A DNA stretch of 64,000 nt from positions 992,001 through 1,056,000 of the forward strand of contig NZ_CP059734.1 in the NCBI RefSeq assembly GCF_000948985.2, given 5' to 3'. Each line of letters starts with the position of its first letter. Position 1 is the stretch's first letter. This DNA comes from Thalassomonas viridans. GTDB taxonomy: Bacteria; Pseudomonadota; Gammaproteobacteria; Enterobacterales; Alteromonadaceae. The notes below the pieces were generated by a model that did not search any database, was not told the origin of the DNA, and saw only the letters and a program-made list of their open reading frames with translations. Both the position numbers and the translations under genes were made by a program. This document shows positions 46,142-55,466 of the stretch, one piece after another.

Positions 46142-47650
46142 TTAAATGACCCGGGGAAGCTCGCCGCAAATTACGCAGTTCCGTCCTTCATGTTTGGCTT
46201 TGTATAAGGCCTTGTCGGCGGCGCTGATTGACGAGTCTATGGTGTCTTCTATCAAGGGGCATTCGATAATACCTATGCTGATGGTGACCAGCAGCTGCTT
46301 AGGTTTTATTTTTGCGCCTTCGTCTACCTTAAAGTTATGGCTGGCTACCCGCTGGCGGATGCGCTCGCACACTTCTTTGGCAAGTTTTAACGGGGTTTGC
46401 GGCATCAGGATGGCGAATTCCTCCCCTCCCAAACGCACCACGCTGTCGATTTCATGGCGGATTTCCGCGAGCAGTATACTGGCCAGTTCCACCAGCACGG
46501 AGTCGCCGGTGGGGTGACCGTAGGTGTCGTTGATGGTTTTAAAATAATCTATGTCTAACATGCACAAAGATACGGGTTCGTTATTACGCTGGCCGCGTAT
46601 AAGATCGCGGGCGGCCAGCTCGGCAAAATATCGCCGGTTATAAAGCTTGGTAAGGGGATCTATACGGGCGAGGGCCTCCATTTTTTGGGCGATCTCCTTT
46701 TTCTCCGACACCTCCCGCGACAACTCTGCGGTGCGCTCTTTCACACGGATTTCCAACTGGCGCCTTTCGTCGGCCAGCTTGCTGATTAACTTGCCGCGTT
46801 CGATGCGGACACTGTGTAAAATCAGGCCACATACCAGCACTATGGTCATGTAAAGCTGTACGGTACGCAGGCCGACATTATCTTCGTTATTGCCTCCCAG
46901 GGTGACTGTCATCATCAGGGCCGCCACCGTAAACAGGAAAAAACACAGGCAAACACGGGCGCTGGCGCCGCGGATCGACATAAAAATGGCTGCCGGAAGC
47001 GCCAGGAACATAGGGCTGAAAGTGCCGTAATTTCTCATGATGCCAGAGAGAAAGACCAGGGCAATAAGCGCTAGCAGCAACAGAGACAAGGTAACTTCAA
47101 TCAAAGAAATACGCCACTCGGTTATCACCTGTTTATGAAAGAGCGGCAATATTAACAGCAGGGGGGCCAACATGATGCCGCCGGTATAGTCGGCAAGAAA
47201 CCAGTTCCAGACACCGCTGCCGTAATCGCTCCAGGGAATGCCGAATTCTATGGTGACCAGCATATTGCCGACAATGGCCGAGCTGAGGGAAAAGCCGCCG
47301 ATGCCCACGGTCAGGAACACCAGCATATTGTGGGAGCCGTCGAAGATGTCGCCGTCGGGGTTAAAATGGCGCTCCAGTATCACCGCGCCCCAGGCGCAGA
47401 GCGAACTGCTCAGGGGGACGAGCAGGTTAAACAGGGGAAAACCAAGCCAGGCATAGCTGTGTATACAACCGGCCAGGGCGGTTCCGATAAAGCCATATAG
47501 GCCGTAGTTCCTTATGCCCCAGTATATTACCGCCGTCGCCGGCCAGATGGTAACGACATTATTGACGATATAGCCGACTTCATAAGCCGACAGAATCGAA
47601 ATTAACGTAATGGCGAATATAAGGCCGGTATGCCAGAGAAAATCACGCAT
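46142..47650 (-). CDS. MASE1-domain diguanylate cyclase
   Basis: The 502-residue protein has an N-terminal MASE1 sensor of eight membrane segments (residues about 10-295; VVTIWPATAVIYWGIRN is characteristic), a short coiled coil (KERTAELSREVSEKKEIAQK), and a GGDEF domain. The active site is GGEEF in VVRLGGEEFAILMP, and DPLTKLYNRRYF is at the domain start. It would make cyclic di-GMP in response to a membrane-sensed signal. The catalytic motif is intact. An RxxD inhibitory site is not obvious. It is preceded by a 32-codon frame on the same strand. Confidence 0.92.
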   Translation of the reverse strand: MRDFLWHTGLIFAITLISILSAYEVGYIVNNVVTIWPATAVIYWGIRNYGLYGFIGTALAGCIHSYAWLGFPLFNLLVPLSSSLCAWGAVILERHFNPDGDIFDGSHNMLVFLTVGIGGFSLSSAIVGNMLVTIEFGIPWSDYGSGVWNWFLADYTGGIMLAPLLLILPLFHKQVITEWRISLIEVTLSLLLLALIALVFLSGIMRNYGTFSPMFLALPAAIFMSIRGASARVCLCFFLFTVAALMMTVTLGGNNEDNVGLRTVQLYMTIVLVCGLILHSVRIERGKLISKLADERRQLEIRVKERTAELSREVSEKKEIAQKMEALARIDPLTKLYNRRYFAELAARDLIRGQRNNEPVSLCMLDIDYFKTINDTYGHPTGDSVLVELASILLAEIRHEIDSVVRLGGEEFAILMPQTPLKLAKEVCERIRQRVASHNFKVDEGAKIKPKQLLVTISIGIIECPLIEDTIDSSISAADKALYKAKHEGRNCVICGELPRVI

Positions 47651-47679
47651 CGTTATTATTATCTTTTATGAAAAGGGGG

Positions 47680-47778
47680 TTAGCCGAACATCTTCGAACA
47701 CAACACATTTTCATTCCAAGCAATATCAATATCAATATCATAGGTTCCATTAAACGTGTTTAGATCAGATACTTTCAT
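47680..47778 (-). CDS. Possible 32-residue leader or small peptide upstream of the cyclase gene
   Basis: A frame MKVSDLNTFNGTYDIDIDI reads to a stop 29 nt before the cyclase start. AGAAG lies 9-13 nt before the ATG. It repeats the dipeptide DI three times and could be a leader peptide or chance. No homologue is recognised, and no hairpin typical of an attenuator follows. Confidence 0.25.
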   Translation of the reverse strand: MKVSDLNTFNGTYDIDIDIAWNENVLCSKMFG

Positions 47779-47979
47779 AATGACAAACTTCTAATAAGTT
47801 TAGCTTAATTTTTTATTAAAGAGCGGCATGCTTAAACCTGATTTGTTACAAATAATCGGGTGTCGGCTGTTATTTTTCGGCAATTTTCGTCAGGCAGCAA
47901 GTATAGATATTCCTGAGTTGTTCAGTCGCTTCAATTTGCCCCTCTGCAGCACAACAAATGCTTCAGGAAATTAACTTTA

Positions 47980-48028
47980 TTGATAATTATCAAAGGAATA
48001 TTATTTGACGGTTGACATATTATGTCTC
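47980..48028 (+). promoter_or_regulatory. FNR-type binding site and class II promoter upstream of the carbonic anhydrase
   Basis: TTGATAATTATCAA (47980-47993) matches the FNR consensus TTGAT-N4-ATCAA exactly and is fully palindromic. A -10-like TATTAT at 48018-48023 gives a start near 48028, placing the FNR site centre at about -41.5, the classic activating position. The 5' UTR would be about 90 nt. Confidence 0.55.
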
Positions 48029-48116
48029 AGCGCATACCCTGTCACCGACATGATATGCCGTGCTGTGATTATGTTTTAACAAGTTTGTTTAAGATTTATC
48101 GGAAAAGGAACCAAGC

Positions 48117-48854
48117 ATGAAAATAAGAAATATTGCGCTATTTGTTTTGCTCTCAGGTGCTGCAACGGCAGCTTTGGCTGGTGCGCCACATTGGGAGTAC
48201 AAGGGAAAGCACGGAGCTGAGCACTGGGGAGATCTAACGTCAGCATTTTCCACCTGTAAAAACGGCGTCAACCAGTCGCCGATAGATATTTCCTCCACCA
48301 TAGATGCCAACCTGCCGGCACTGGATATCCGCTACCAGGCCAGTAACGTCTCTTTACTCAACAACGGCCATACCATACAGGCCAATATTGCCGGCAAGAA
48401 CACGTTCAAAAATGATGCCGGCCAGTTTGACTTAAAGCAATTTCATTTTCATTCCCCCAGTGAAAACACCGTGAACGGCAAGTCATATCCGCTGGAAATG
48501 CATTTTGTGCACTCAGATGAGTCCGGCAATCTGGCGGTGATCGGGGTTATGTTCGAGCAGGGCAATGAGAACCAGGCACTGGCGGGACTTTGGCAGGATA
48601 TGCCGGCAGAGAAACATAAACCTGTGCCCCTGGCCGGGCGTTTTGAAAGCAAGCAACTGCTGCCGAAAAATAAAGACTACTTCCGCTTTAACGGTTCGTT
48701 GACCACTCCGCCATGCTCCGAAGGGGTACGCTGGTTTGTGATGCAGGAGCCGTTGCAGGCATCATCTACACAAATTGAAAAATTCAGGAGTGTGATGCCG
48801 GGAGATACCAACCGTCCGGTACAGTCGGTAAATGCCCGGGTTGTATTAAGGTAA
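48117..48854 (+). CDS. Alpha-carbonic anhydrase, periplasmic
   Basis: This 245-residue protein has a signal peptide ending AALA. Zinc ligands are the two histidines of QFHFHSPSEN (H110, H112) and H129 in LEMHFVHSD. Active-site Thr and the LTTPPCSEGVRWFV block are typical, and Cys47 may pair with Cys203. It interconverts carbon dioxide and bicarbonate in the periplasm. It stands alone, with the FNR-type promoter suggesting activation at low oxygen, although carbon dioxide balance under respiration could also explain it. A hairpin follows. Confidence 0.95.
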   Translation: MKIRNIALFVLLSGAATAALAGAPHWEYKGKHGAEHWGDLTSAFSTCKNGVNQSPIDISSTIDANLPALDIRYQASNVSLLNNGHTIQANIAGKNTFKNDAGQFDLKQFHFHSPSENTVNGKSYPLEMHFVHSDESGNLAVIGVMFEQGNENQALAGLWQDMPAEKHKPVPLAGRFESKQLLPKNKDYFRFNGSLTTPPCSEGVRWFVMQEPLQASSTQIEKFRSVMPGDTNRPVQSVNARVVLR

Positions 48855-48893
48855 GAGTATTAAGGTAATTGTATTAAAGTAATACGGGATGAA

Positions 48894-48930
48894 GCGGATT
48901 AGCGTTTATTTACCATAAACGAAAATCCGC
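48894..48930. terminator. Bidirectional terminator hairpin between the carbonic anhydrase and recombinase genes
   Basis: GCGGATT at 48894-48900 pairs with AATCCGC at 48924-48930 and CGTTTAT with ATAAACG inside, with a 5-nt apical loop. It lies between convergent genes. T-runs are weak, so rho or structure may do the work. Confidence 0.6.
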
Positions 48931-48953
48931 ATAAAACCCAACCGGCAGCCAGA

Positions 48954-49940
48954 TTAAAAAATCTGGTGTTCCCGGCCGGCTTTTCTTGCGACATCATCAC
49001 CACGTAAGTCGTAAATTTGCGTGGTGGTGATACTGGCATGTCCGAGTAACTTGGAAACGGTTTTGATATCTGTGCCGGTGGACAGCTGCTTGGTGGCGAA
49101 AGTGCGACGCAGATCATGAGGTTTAAAACCGTCAATATTACCGAGCAAGCCGCGTTTTTTGAGAATGTAGTTTACCGCAGGCGGTGTCAGCCCGGGCACG
49201 GTAGCAAGCGACTTTTTACTGCTGAGCACGGGATCGTCATATTTGTTCATTCTGACAAACAGGGCACCGGCGCCGTGTCCTCTCAACTCTTGCAAATATT
49301 CCCGCAGATAATCCGCCGCCAATTCGGGATACCACACCCGGCGCTCTTTGCTGCCCTTGCCGGTTATAATGATCTCCCGGTTGTTGACATCCATCTGCTC
49401 CATTTTGATGGCAACCGCTTCGGCCCGACGCAGGCCGCAGGCGATCATGGTTAAAAATAAAGTGGCGTCGCGCAAGCCGGCAAAAGAGTTGTCATCGCAG
49501 GCGCTGAGAAAGCTCCGGATCTCTTCACTGCTCAGTACCCGGTTATGAACGACTTTGCTGGCCTTTAAATTTTTCACCAGCTTGATGCGATCATAATTTT
49601 CATGGCTGATCTGCTTTTTCATAAAAGCATGTTTCACCGTTTGCCGGATCGCGCACAAAATAGTGTTTATGGTGGCAGGGGAGAGGCCAAGCATGCGAAA
49701 GCGCTCGCGAATATAATAAACCACGTCACTGTCGAGCAACTCCCACCTGAACATCGCATGATCCGCCACCCCGAATAAGCGGGCAACATTATTTAAATGC
49801 GAAGCCATGGTTTCCCGGCTTTTTTCACTTTCCAGCGAAAGCAGATATTGAAATGAAGCGACATCGGTGAGCTTACGCTCAACCTGCACCGTCAACGCTT
49901 GGTGTTGACGATTGTGATCCGGGGATATCACTGAGGACAT
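48954..49940 (-). CDS. Tyrosine recombinase (phage-type integrase)
   Basis: This 328-residue protein has an N-terminal SAM-like core-binding domain (residues about 25-120) and the catalytic domain with all residues present: R171 in ACGLRRAEA, K195 in TGKGSKER, H275 and R278 in KPHDLRRTFAT, H301 in LLGHASITTTQ, and Y310. It cuts and rejoins DNA at specific sites. It sits at the left edge of a set of defence-like genes, so it may have mobilised them, but no tRNA or repeat that looks like an attachment site is visible. It could also be a stand-alone chromosomal recombinase. Confidence 0.9.
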   Translation of the reverse strand: MSSVISPDHNRQHQALTVQVERKLTDVASFQYLLSLESEKSRETMASHLNNVARLFGVADHAMFRWELLDSDVVYYIRERFRMLGLSPATINTILCAIRQTVKHAFMKKQISHENYDRIKLVKNLKASKVVHNRVLSSEEIRSFLSACDDNSFAGLRDATLFLTMIACGLRRAEAVAIKMEQMDVNNREIIITGKGSKERRVWYPELAADYLREYLQELRGHGAGALFVRMNKYDDPVLSSKKSLATVPGLTPPAVNYILKKRGLLGNIDGFKPHDLRRTFATKQLSTGTDIKTVSKLLGHASITTTQIYDLRGDDVARKAGREHQIF

Positions 49941-50158
49941 ATGCGGCTTTTCTCTTTTGCTGATTCTTCGCGATGACTGCTTTATTTAACTGTTCATATT
50001 AACAGTGTGTTTTTATCCAATATAACCTAGATAGTCAGGCGGAGCCAGTTAAAATTTGTCATTACTGACATAAATCATCATTTAAGTAAGTTGACTTGTT
50101 TTAGAGTGACTCAGGGAAGGTATGCAGTTGTTATAGGTGTAGGGGTGAATCGACCAGA

Positions 50159-50260
50159 CTAGACATTTTCTTGATTCATAAAATAGGTTTTATCATAGTC
50201 AGCTGGAGACTGATTATTTAAATAACCATGTTTTCGTTTACTGTTATAAAACTTAAAATA
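50159..50260 (-). pseudogene. IS3-family OrfB C-terminal fragment
   Basis: On the minus strand this reads YFKFYNSKRKHGYLNNQSPA then DYDKTYF and NQENV, stop; this is the C-terminus of an IS3-group integrase. Upstream only about seven further codons (ALSDL) are in frame, so most of the element is gone. It is a different element from the one at 12156-13190. The rest of 49941-50338 shows no other gene. Confidence 0.8.
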
Positions 50261-50338
50261 CAAATCAGACAGGGCAAACTATCTCTAATTCAGAGCAGTC
50301 TTTAATTTAGGCAATTAGCCTGACAAGTCCAAACTAGG

Positions 50339-51928
50339 TTAAGCTTTCTCCAAAAGTGCCCGAAGTTCTTGTTCATTGTTAAAAACAACTCCACCAATTG
50401 GTATTTTTGCTAACTCGACATTAAACCCCATTCCTGTGATTTTTCGGCAATGATGCCTCAAATTCACTTTAGCAAAAAACGGAATGTCTAAATCGCCTGT
50501 TCTATGATCCATAATTGCTAAAACGATTCTATGTTCTCGTTGTGCTGTTCCATCATAACTGAGTGTAATTCTAGTCTCACTTAAATGCTCGTTGACTTGT
50601 TCAATGACTTCAGGGCTATTTACAAGCATTTCTATAGATTGATATGCCTGTGCAAATAAGTGATTTAATACAGCCGATGAACCATATTTTTTAACATGTA
50701 TGATAGCTTTACAATTAGAGTAGAGATCGCAAAACTCCAAGTTATTTGCTACGCCATGCGGCCTTACCCACTTTTGATCTAGCAACGCTAGGTCAACATC
50801 ATTGCAGACAGAACGTAGATATGGGCCCTCTTTTAAACCACCATAACTAGGAAACGTTAGATTGCTATGAGGTATTTGTGAGAAGTAATTACAAACCTCT
50901 AAATAGAAGTCATCACTTACAGAGTACCAGGTACCATCGTTCAATATAAATTTATTACCTTCATGTTCAAGTTCACCACTTATACATTGAAAGAAACTCC
51001 AACTATCTATTTCTGTTTCTGTTGAATTGAGTATATAGACTTTTTTGCTTTTCAGTGTCGCTGGTGATATATCCCCTCGAAACCCTGCTCCTGCTATAAA
51101 AGAGCTCAGGTTAAGCTCCGTATACCTTGTCGAGTCTGACTTGGTGTTATACCTAAAACCAGAGAAGTCAGTGTAATCTATAAGCTCAGGTGCGCACATC
51201 CAAAACTCGTCATAGCTATTTGTGTTAAGTGCATTCACGAGAAGGGTATCTAGTATACTCTTTAATTCAGGATCAGTTTCGGGTGTAATATACTCAGCCC
51301 ACGGATAGTTTTCCTTATATACTTCCGCCTCGTAAGCTTCAATTAAACGCCGTGCAAGGCTACCTATCATTCCAAATGAAATCTCAGTGTAAATAGCAAC
51401 AGAGTCTTTGCCTGATATTATTTCAAGTTCTTCGTCTTCCCGATCTACAATTGCTGTAATTGATTTCATGATTTCATGGTCAAATTCAAAACTGAAATCC
51501 TCAACTCCTGTATTTTTTGATGATTGTGAGCGAGTATTAAGAGCGACTTTATCTAGGGTGGATTTATCAATTGATTTCAATTGCCGAGGATCTCCAAGAT
51601 TCATTGCTACCCGCAAGCCAAACCCTCGTTCAATACAATGTTTGTTCAACAAAGATCGACCATGGCCAAATGTAAATGCTAGATAACGCTCTTCAACTTC
51701 TAATACAAATAGACCTTTTACAGTCCGTTGAGCAAAACTACCCGGTGGAATATCAGCCCCTGAAAATAAATTGGACCACTCTGGGGTGCTGGGAGATTGT
51801 TTTAAAAATAGATGGCCATTGAGGTTGCTAACGTCAATTGGATGGTAAATAGGGTTACTGCTTGTATTAACGATATCCTCTATAACATTTTCTGATTTTG
51901 CCAAATATGCGACCATGTTTAATTTCAT
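50339..51928 (-). CDS. TIGR04141/DUF6119-family protein, putative defence gene
   Basis: This 529-residue protein matches my recall of the sporadically distributed TIGR04141 family: LNGHLFLKQSPSTPEWSNLF, GLFVLEVEERYLAFTFGHGR, IERGFGLRVAMNLGDPRQLK, SIDKSTLDK, and a C-terminal half with GTWYSVSDDFYLEV and ITLSYDG. AAGGATG precedes the ATG. The biochemical activity is unknown. Family members tend to sit in variable regions with restriction or phage defence genes, which agrees with the recombinase, HEPN-like and HNH-like neighbours here. No operon partner shares its strand; the nearest, a HEPN-like gene, reads away from it. Confidence 0.72.
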   Translation of the reverse strand: MKLNMVAYLAKSENVIEDIVNTSSNPIYHPIDVSNLNGHLFLKQSPSTPEWSNLFSGADIPPGSFAQRTVKGLFVLEVEERYLAFTFGHGRSLLNKHCIERGFGLRVAMNLGDPRQLKSIDKSTLDKVALNTRSQSSKNTGVEDFSFEFDHEIMKSITAIVDREDEELEIISGKDSVAIYTEISFGMIGSLARRLIEAYEAEVYKENYPWAEYITPETDPELKSILDTLLVNALNTNSYDEFWMCAPELIDYTDFSGFRYNTKSDSTRYTELNLSSFIAGAGFRGDISPATLKSKKVYILNSTETEIDSWSFFQCISGELEHEGNKFILNDGTWYSVSDDFYLEVCNYFSQIPHSNLTFPSYGGLKEGPYLRSVCNDVDLALLDQKWVRPHGVANNLEFCDLYSNCKAIIHVKKYGSSAVLNHLFAQAYQSIEMLVNSPEVIEQVNEHLSETRITLSYDGTAQREHRIVLAIMDHRTGDLDIPFFAKVNLRHHCRKITGMGFNVELAKIPIGGVVFNNEQELRALLEKA

Positions 51929-52659
51929 AAAACATCCTTGTTGTTTATACAGTTAGTCCAACAGCAGCGATAGAGAAGTCTATTAAGACAATTACTTTAT
52001 ACAATACATCTTCAATGGCTGACTTATCAAGTCTATAGGTCTCTCTGACCTGGTTTACTTCATTTTGTTGCTCCCAAACAAAGGCCGAATCAAGATATAG
52101 CTAAACAAAATCGTATTTACAATATTCTGACTTTTGATAGCGAAGGAAAGTTGTTAAGGTCTTTAGATCAGCCGGTGACCCATTTATTTTTGAGCTCGTT
52201 TACTGAAGATATTCTTCGGATAAATGAGGTAAGCAAAAGCTCATTGTTTGAAAAATAGCGAAGTTATATATTGAAAATTAGCCTTATCGTGAGGTAAACC
52301 CTCCACAGTAAGATAAGAAAAAATTCTAAACTGGTATCCTACTTTTACTAAAGCTTGTGATTTAACTGAGAGAGGATATCAGCCATGCAGGTTAAAAATT
52401 CATATATAGTCATTCAATTTTTCCCTTCACCATTGATTGATTTGAATTAAAAATCTAGCAAAAATAGAATATTGAACGTAGTTTTGGGAGTCTGTGTGAC
52501 GTATTTTCCTGATATGATTTAGTTTTTGGATGTCCCAAACTGACTTTATAATGAGTTCGGGAAATATTCCTATACATTGGCATCATAACTAGTCAGAATT
52601 AATAATAAAACTGATGGTTAGTATATAAAAGCCAGTAAAATTTGAAATAGGGATTTTTC
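51929..52659. other. Intergenic region with one coding remnant
   Basis: About 730 bp of AT-rich DNA. The plus-strand segment 52091-52258 reads QDIAKQNRIYNILTFD then EGKLLRSLDQPVT to SLFEK, stop; it has no start codon or ribosome site and looks like the last 55 codons of a lost gene. The remainder holds the upstream region of the HEPN-like gene. Confidence 0.4.
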
Positions 52660-53352
52660 ATGAAAACCAAAACATTCCCAATTAACCATTTGATTGAACA
52701 GATTCACCAATCATACGATTTTGACAATATAAAAGAACCCCCTGCACGCATATACAAAATACCAACACTGTCAGCATATGCAGTTCAATCTTCGCATATT
52801 GAAGGTGCCCCTACTGATACTGCAGAAGCATCCGTAGGTGTGCAACATTCAATAGAGGGTGATCTATTACGTTGGTATGGTGATTGCTGGATGGGCTTAG
52901 ATTGGAGAATGAGTCAACCCCATCTACGCATTACTTATATAGGAATTAAGGATTATGAAAATCTATTTCCATATGTACAACCAGAACCATTAAAACAGCG
53001 TTTGGCAGAAATGTTTGAAGAAGCTGACAAAGCTTTTGAAAATGAATTATGGCTAAGCTTTACGACGATCGCAGGAGGTGTGTGTGAAGGCATTTTATCT
53101 TCAGTATTAAGAGCTGGTAAGGCGCTTAATTTTTCACAACTTATTAAAAGAGCAAAAGAAAATAGCATTATTACAGAACAACAAGGCAATACTTTGGACG
53201 ACGTTAGAAAGTTAAGAAACATTATTCATCCTAATCGATATAATGAACCTAACATTTCTCGCCCTGTTGCAATGGAACTGCGAATTCTAATAGATGAACT
53301 TATGAGGGTAGACTGGGAAGCTAAATTAAAAGGGGAAAATTCAGCCAAGTAA
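52660..53352 (+). CDS. Protein with a HEPN-like C-terminal domain
   Basis: This 230-residue protein has an unassigned N-terminal half and a helical C-terminal half. The latter includes LADMFEEAD-like helices (EMFEEADKAFENELWLSF), AGGVCEGILSSVLRAG, and VRKLRNIIHPNRYNEP. The R-N-x-x-H cluster there is the RNase-like motif of HEPN/DUF4145 domains, found in abortive infection and toxin-antitoxin systems. The ribosome site before the ATG is poor (AGGGATT). It sits between two defence-like genes that face it. Function as a toxin-like RNase or as a regulator of the neighbours is inferred. Confidence 0.55.
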   Translation: MKTKTFPINHLIEQIHQSYDFDNIKEPPARIYKIPTLSAYAVQSSHIEGAPTDTAEASVGVQHSIEGDLLRWYGDCWMGLDWRMSQPHLRITYIGIKDYENLFPYVQPEPLKQRLAEMFEEADKAFENELWLSFTTIAGGVCEGILSSVLRAGKALNFSQLIKRAKENSIITEQQGNTLDDVRKLRNIIHPNRYNEPNISRPVAMELRILIDELMRVDWEAKLKGENSAK

Positions 53353-53488
53353 GTCACAGCAGGAAGCTTTCGTTAGTGATATCCTTGATCAGATTTATAA
53401 AATTATTCAGTATTTTAATGTCCATATAATCGGCCTTAATAGTGTTTTAATGTTGCTTGGTGGTTGTTGAGGATCAATCTATAACCTG

Positions 53489-55054
53489 TTAATTGGCTAA
53501 GTTTGAGTTGTAGCAAATTAGGCAGTGGAAGTCATCTTGAGGCATCCACTCAATTTTAACTGAATCATTAGGCTTTATATCTTTGGGATTACTATGAAAT
53601 TTTGGCAACACTCCAGAGATGTAAACTGTTTTAGGAGGCAGAAAAAATTCTTCATTAAAGAGCTTAATAGTATCACCGACTTTTTGGCTCATCCTTATGG
53701 TGATTGGATCAGTTAAATTAGTGAGCTTTTCTATATTTTGGCATTTGTCGTCAGCCAATAAAGTACAGTGCGCATTTTCTGCTAATTTATCAGAATTGAA
53801 TGATTTTTTTTCTTCGATAATCTCTACTATATCAGCAATATTCATGTGCTCGTCAGTGGTAAAAGAAATTTCTGATGTGTAGTTAACTTGAAAGTTAAAC
53901 TTGTTGGCTATTGTTTTACAACGATATACATAGTGTAAGAAGCTATTAGTGTACAGTACATAATCCCATGTAGAAACCTTCATTCCTTCGCTATTTAAAA
54001 TATTGAGTCCGTCAATTTCTAAGGAGGTTGATAATGTCCAGCCTTCTGCCATCTTATCGAATAAGGAAAATATTTTATTAAAGTAGGGCAGGAGTTGAAT
54101 ATCTGAACCTTCCCATAAGTCTGTTGACAAAGATATTGTGATCGTAACTTGTTTATTGTCATTGGTTTCTTTTTTGTAGCTGAGGGAAAAAATCCCATCA
54201 CATGCAGAACCATTAAAGGTGAATGACTTTGTTCCCCAAGATACTTCACCTTGGATATCGTCAAAGCTTTCAATTAAATTAGTATCATCCTGAACTAGCC
54301 ATAGCTTTTGTATAGCTTTCTTTTTTGGAGAAGAAATACTAAAAGTACCACCTTCCTTCATGATTTCTTCAAATAATTTTGATCCTTCTATAGTGAGTCC
54401 GTTGGTACTAATTATTACATTATCCCCATGCTCTATTAGCATTTTATGTTGTTTCGCAAATTCTTGAACGTATTCAGCATCTACTTTTAGTGCTAGAGGT
54501 ACATTTTCTTTAGCAAATATGCCAATAGAGGTGTTTCCTTCTATATATTGAGTCTTTATATGAAAGCGAGGGTCTAGCTTGTTTAAGCTAGATTCAGTGG
54601 CCTGATGAACATTAGGTATAGCGCGGGTTATGAAGTTTTTTGGCATACCTGTTAGAGCCGCTGTAACAGTATCAATGGCGTCGGTATTACTAGGAAGTTT
54701 TTGACCTAACTCTATTCTAGCTTGTGCTTCTGCATCGGCTTTCCATTTTTTCAGAAGTTTTGGAGGATACCTTTTTTCATCTCTATCGATATCAATTGAA
54801 CAGTTGGAGCAGAGCCAAATACCGTTATCAATTGATTTTCGTTCTTCACTAGAAATGGCATTATTAGAGCGTGGTCCACCTTCAGAAGCAGCAAAAATAT
54901 GTGCTGCGATACCTATATTATTAATCTGATTATCTTCAGCTGGGGCTGATGTAGGAACCCTGCAATTTGGGTTTGAGCATCTGTGTGCAACTCTAGCTTT
55001 TAAGGTTTCTATTGTTTTTTTAGTAAAGTTATCTCGGCTCAAAACAGTTACCAA
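53489..55054 (-). CDS. Protein with an N-terminal HNH-type nuclease domain and a large unknown C-terminal domain
   Basis: This 521-residue protein has a zinc-HNH region over residues 20-110: C26 and C31 in CSNPNC, H52 in IAAHIFAASEGGPR, N77 in DNGIWLCSNCSIDID with C82 and C85, and a helix LLKKWKADAEAQARI. This is the HNH group common in defence systems and probably cuts DNA. The position usually holding the final His/Asn reads Ser (CSNCS), as in many members. The C-terminal 400 residues are beta-rich without recognised domains and may sense or activate. The stop at 53489 and the facing HEPN-like gene are 137 bp apart. Confidence 0.7.
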   Translation of the reverse strand: MVTVLSRDNFTKKTIETLKARVAHRCSNPNCRVPTSAPAEDNQINNIGIAAHIFAASEGGPRSNNAISSEERKSIDNGIWLCSNCSIDIDRDEKRYPPKLLKKWKADAEAQARIELGQKLPSNTDAIDTVTAALTGMPKNFITRAIPNVHQATESSLNKLDPRFHIKTQYIEGNTSIGIFAKENVPLALKVDAEYVQEFAKQHKMLIEHGDNVIISTNGLTIEGSKLFEEIMKEGGTFSISSPKKKAIQKLWLVQDDTNLIESFDDIQGEVSWGTKSFTFNGSACDGIFSLSYKKETNDNKQVTITISLSTDLWEGSDIQLLPYFNKIFSLFDKMAEGWTLSTSLEIDGLNILNSEGMKVSTWDYVLYTNSFLHYVYRCKTIANKFNFQVNYTSEISFTTDEHMNIADIVEIIEEKKSFNSDKLAENAHCTLLADDKCQNIEKLTNLTDPITIRMSQKVGDTIKLFNEEFFLPPKTVYISGVLPKFHSNPKDIKPNDSVKIEWMPQDDFHCLICYNSNLAN

Positions 55055-55466
55055 TTATATTGTATGACCTATGTATTATAGTTAGCCTTCTGGGGGTAAA
55101 TAAAGTGCCGACAGGATCAGGTCTTGTATCTTGCAAAGCTTGATCCTGTAAGCCATAAATTAGCGCTTAAATATTCGAAAATACATTATATTAAGTCTGA
55201 TTTTTGGCCCCCTTCAGAATGAAAAAAAACATTCAAATTTACCTTAAAAAAAGACCAATTCACTATTGATTTCCCGGTAAATTGGTCTTTCCTTAATAAT
55301 GCTATCCAAGTCCAAAAGGAAAGCACTTATTGCAACACTTCCATCAGTGAACTGCTGCAATAACAGGCGTTACTACCAAAGCAAACGTAGTAACTTAAGT
55401 CGCAATCCCTGAGTGCTGAACCACCCAGAGATTGCTAACCACCACGAACTTCTCAAGGAGTACGTA
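55055..55466. other. Intergenic and leader region of symE
   Basis: This 410-bp stretch contains the promoter of the HNH gene at its left, the strong minus-strand terminator at 55246-55289, and the leader of symE. The leader CCTGAGTGCTGAACCACCCA near 55408-55427 would be the target of an antisense RNA. Confidence 0.45.
55246..55289 (-). terminator. Minus-strand terminator, candidate 3' end of an antisense RNA to symE
   Basis: AAGACCAATT (55251-55260) and AATTGGTCTT (55280-55289) form a perfect 10-bp stem. On the minus strand it is followed by a run of seven T (55252-55246). The HNH gene begins further downstream at 55054, and the immunity gene upstream has its own hairpin at 55781. A separate minus-strand RNA from the symE 5' region is therefore the best source for this terminator, as in the SymR antisense arrangement. 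Confidence 0.6.
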
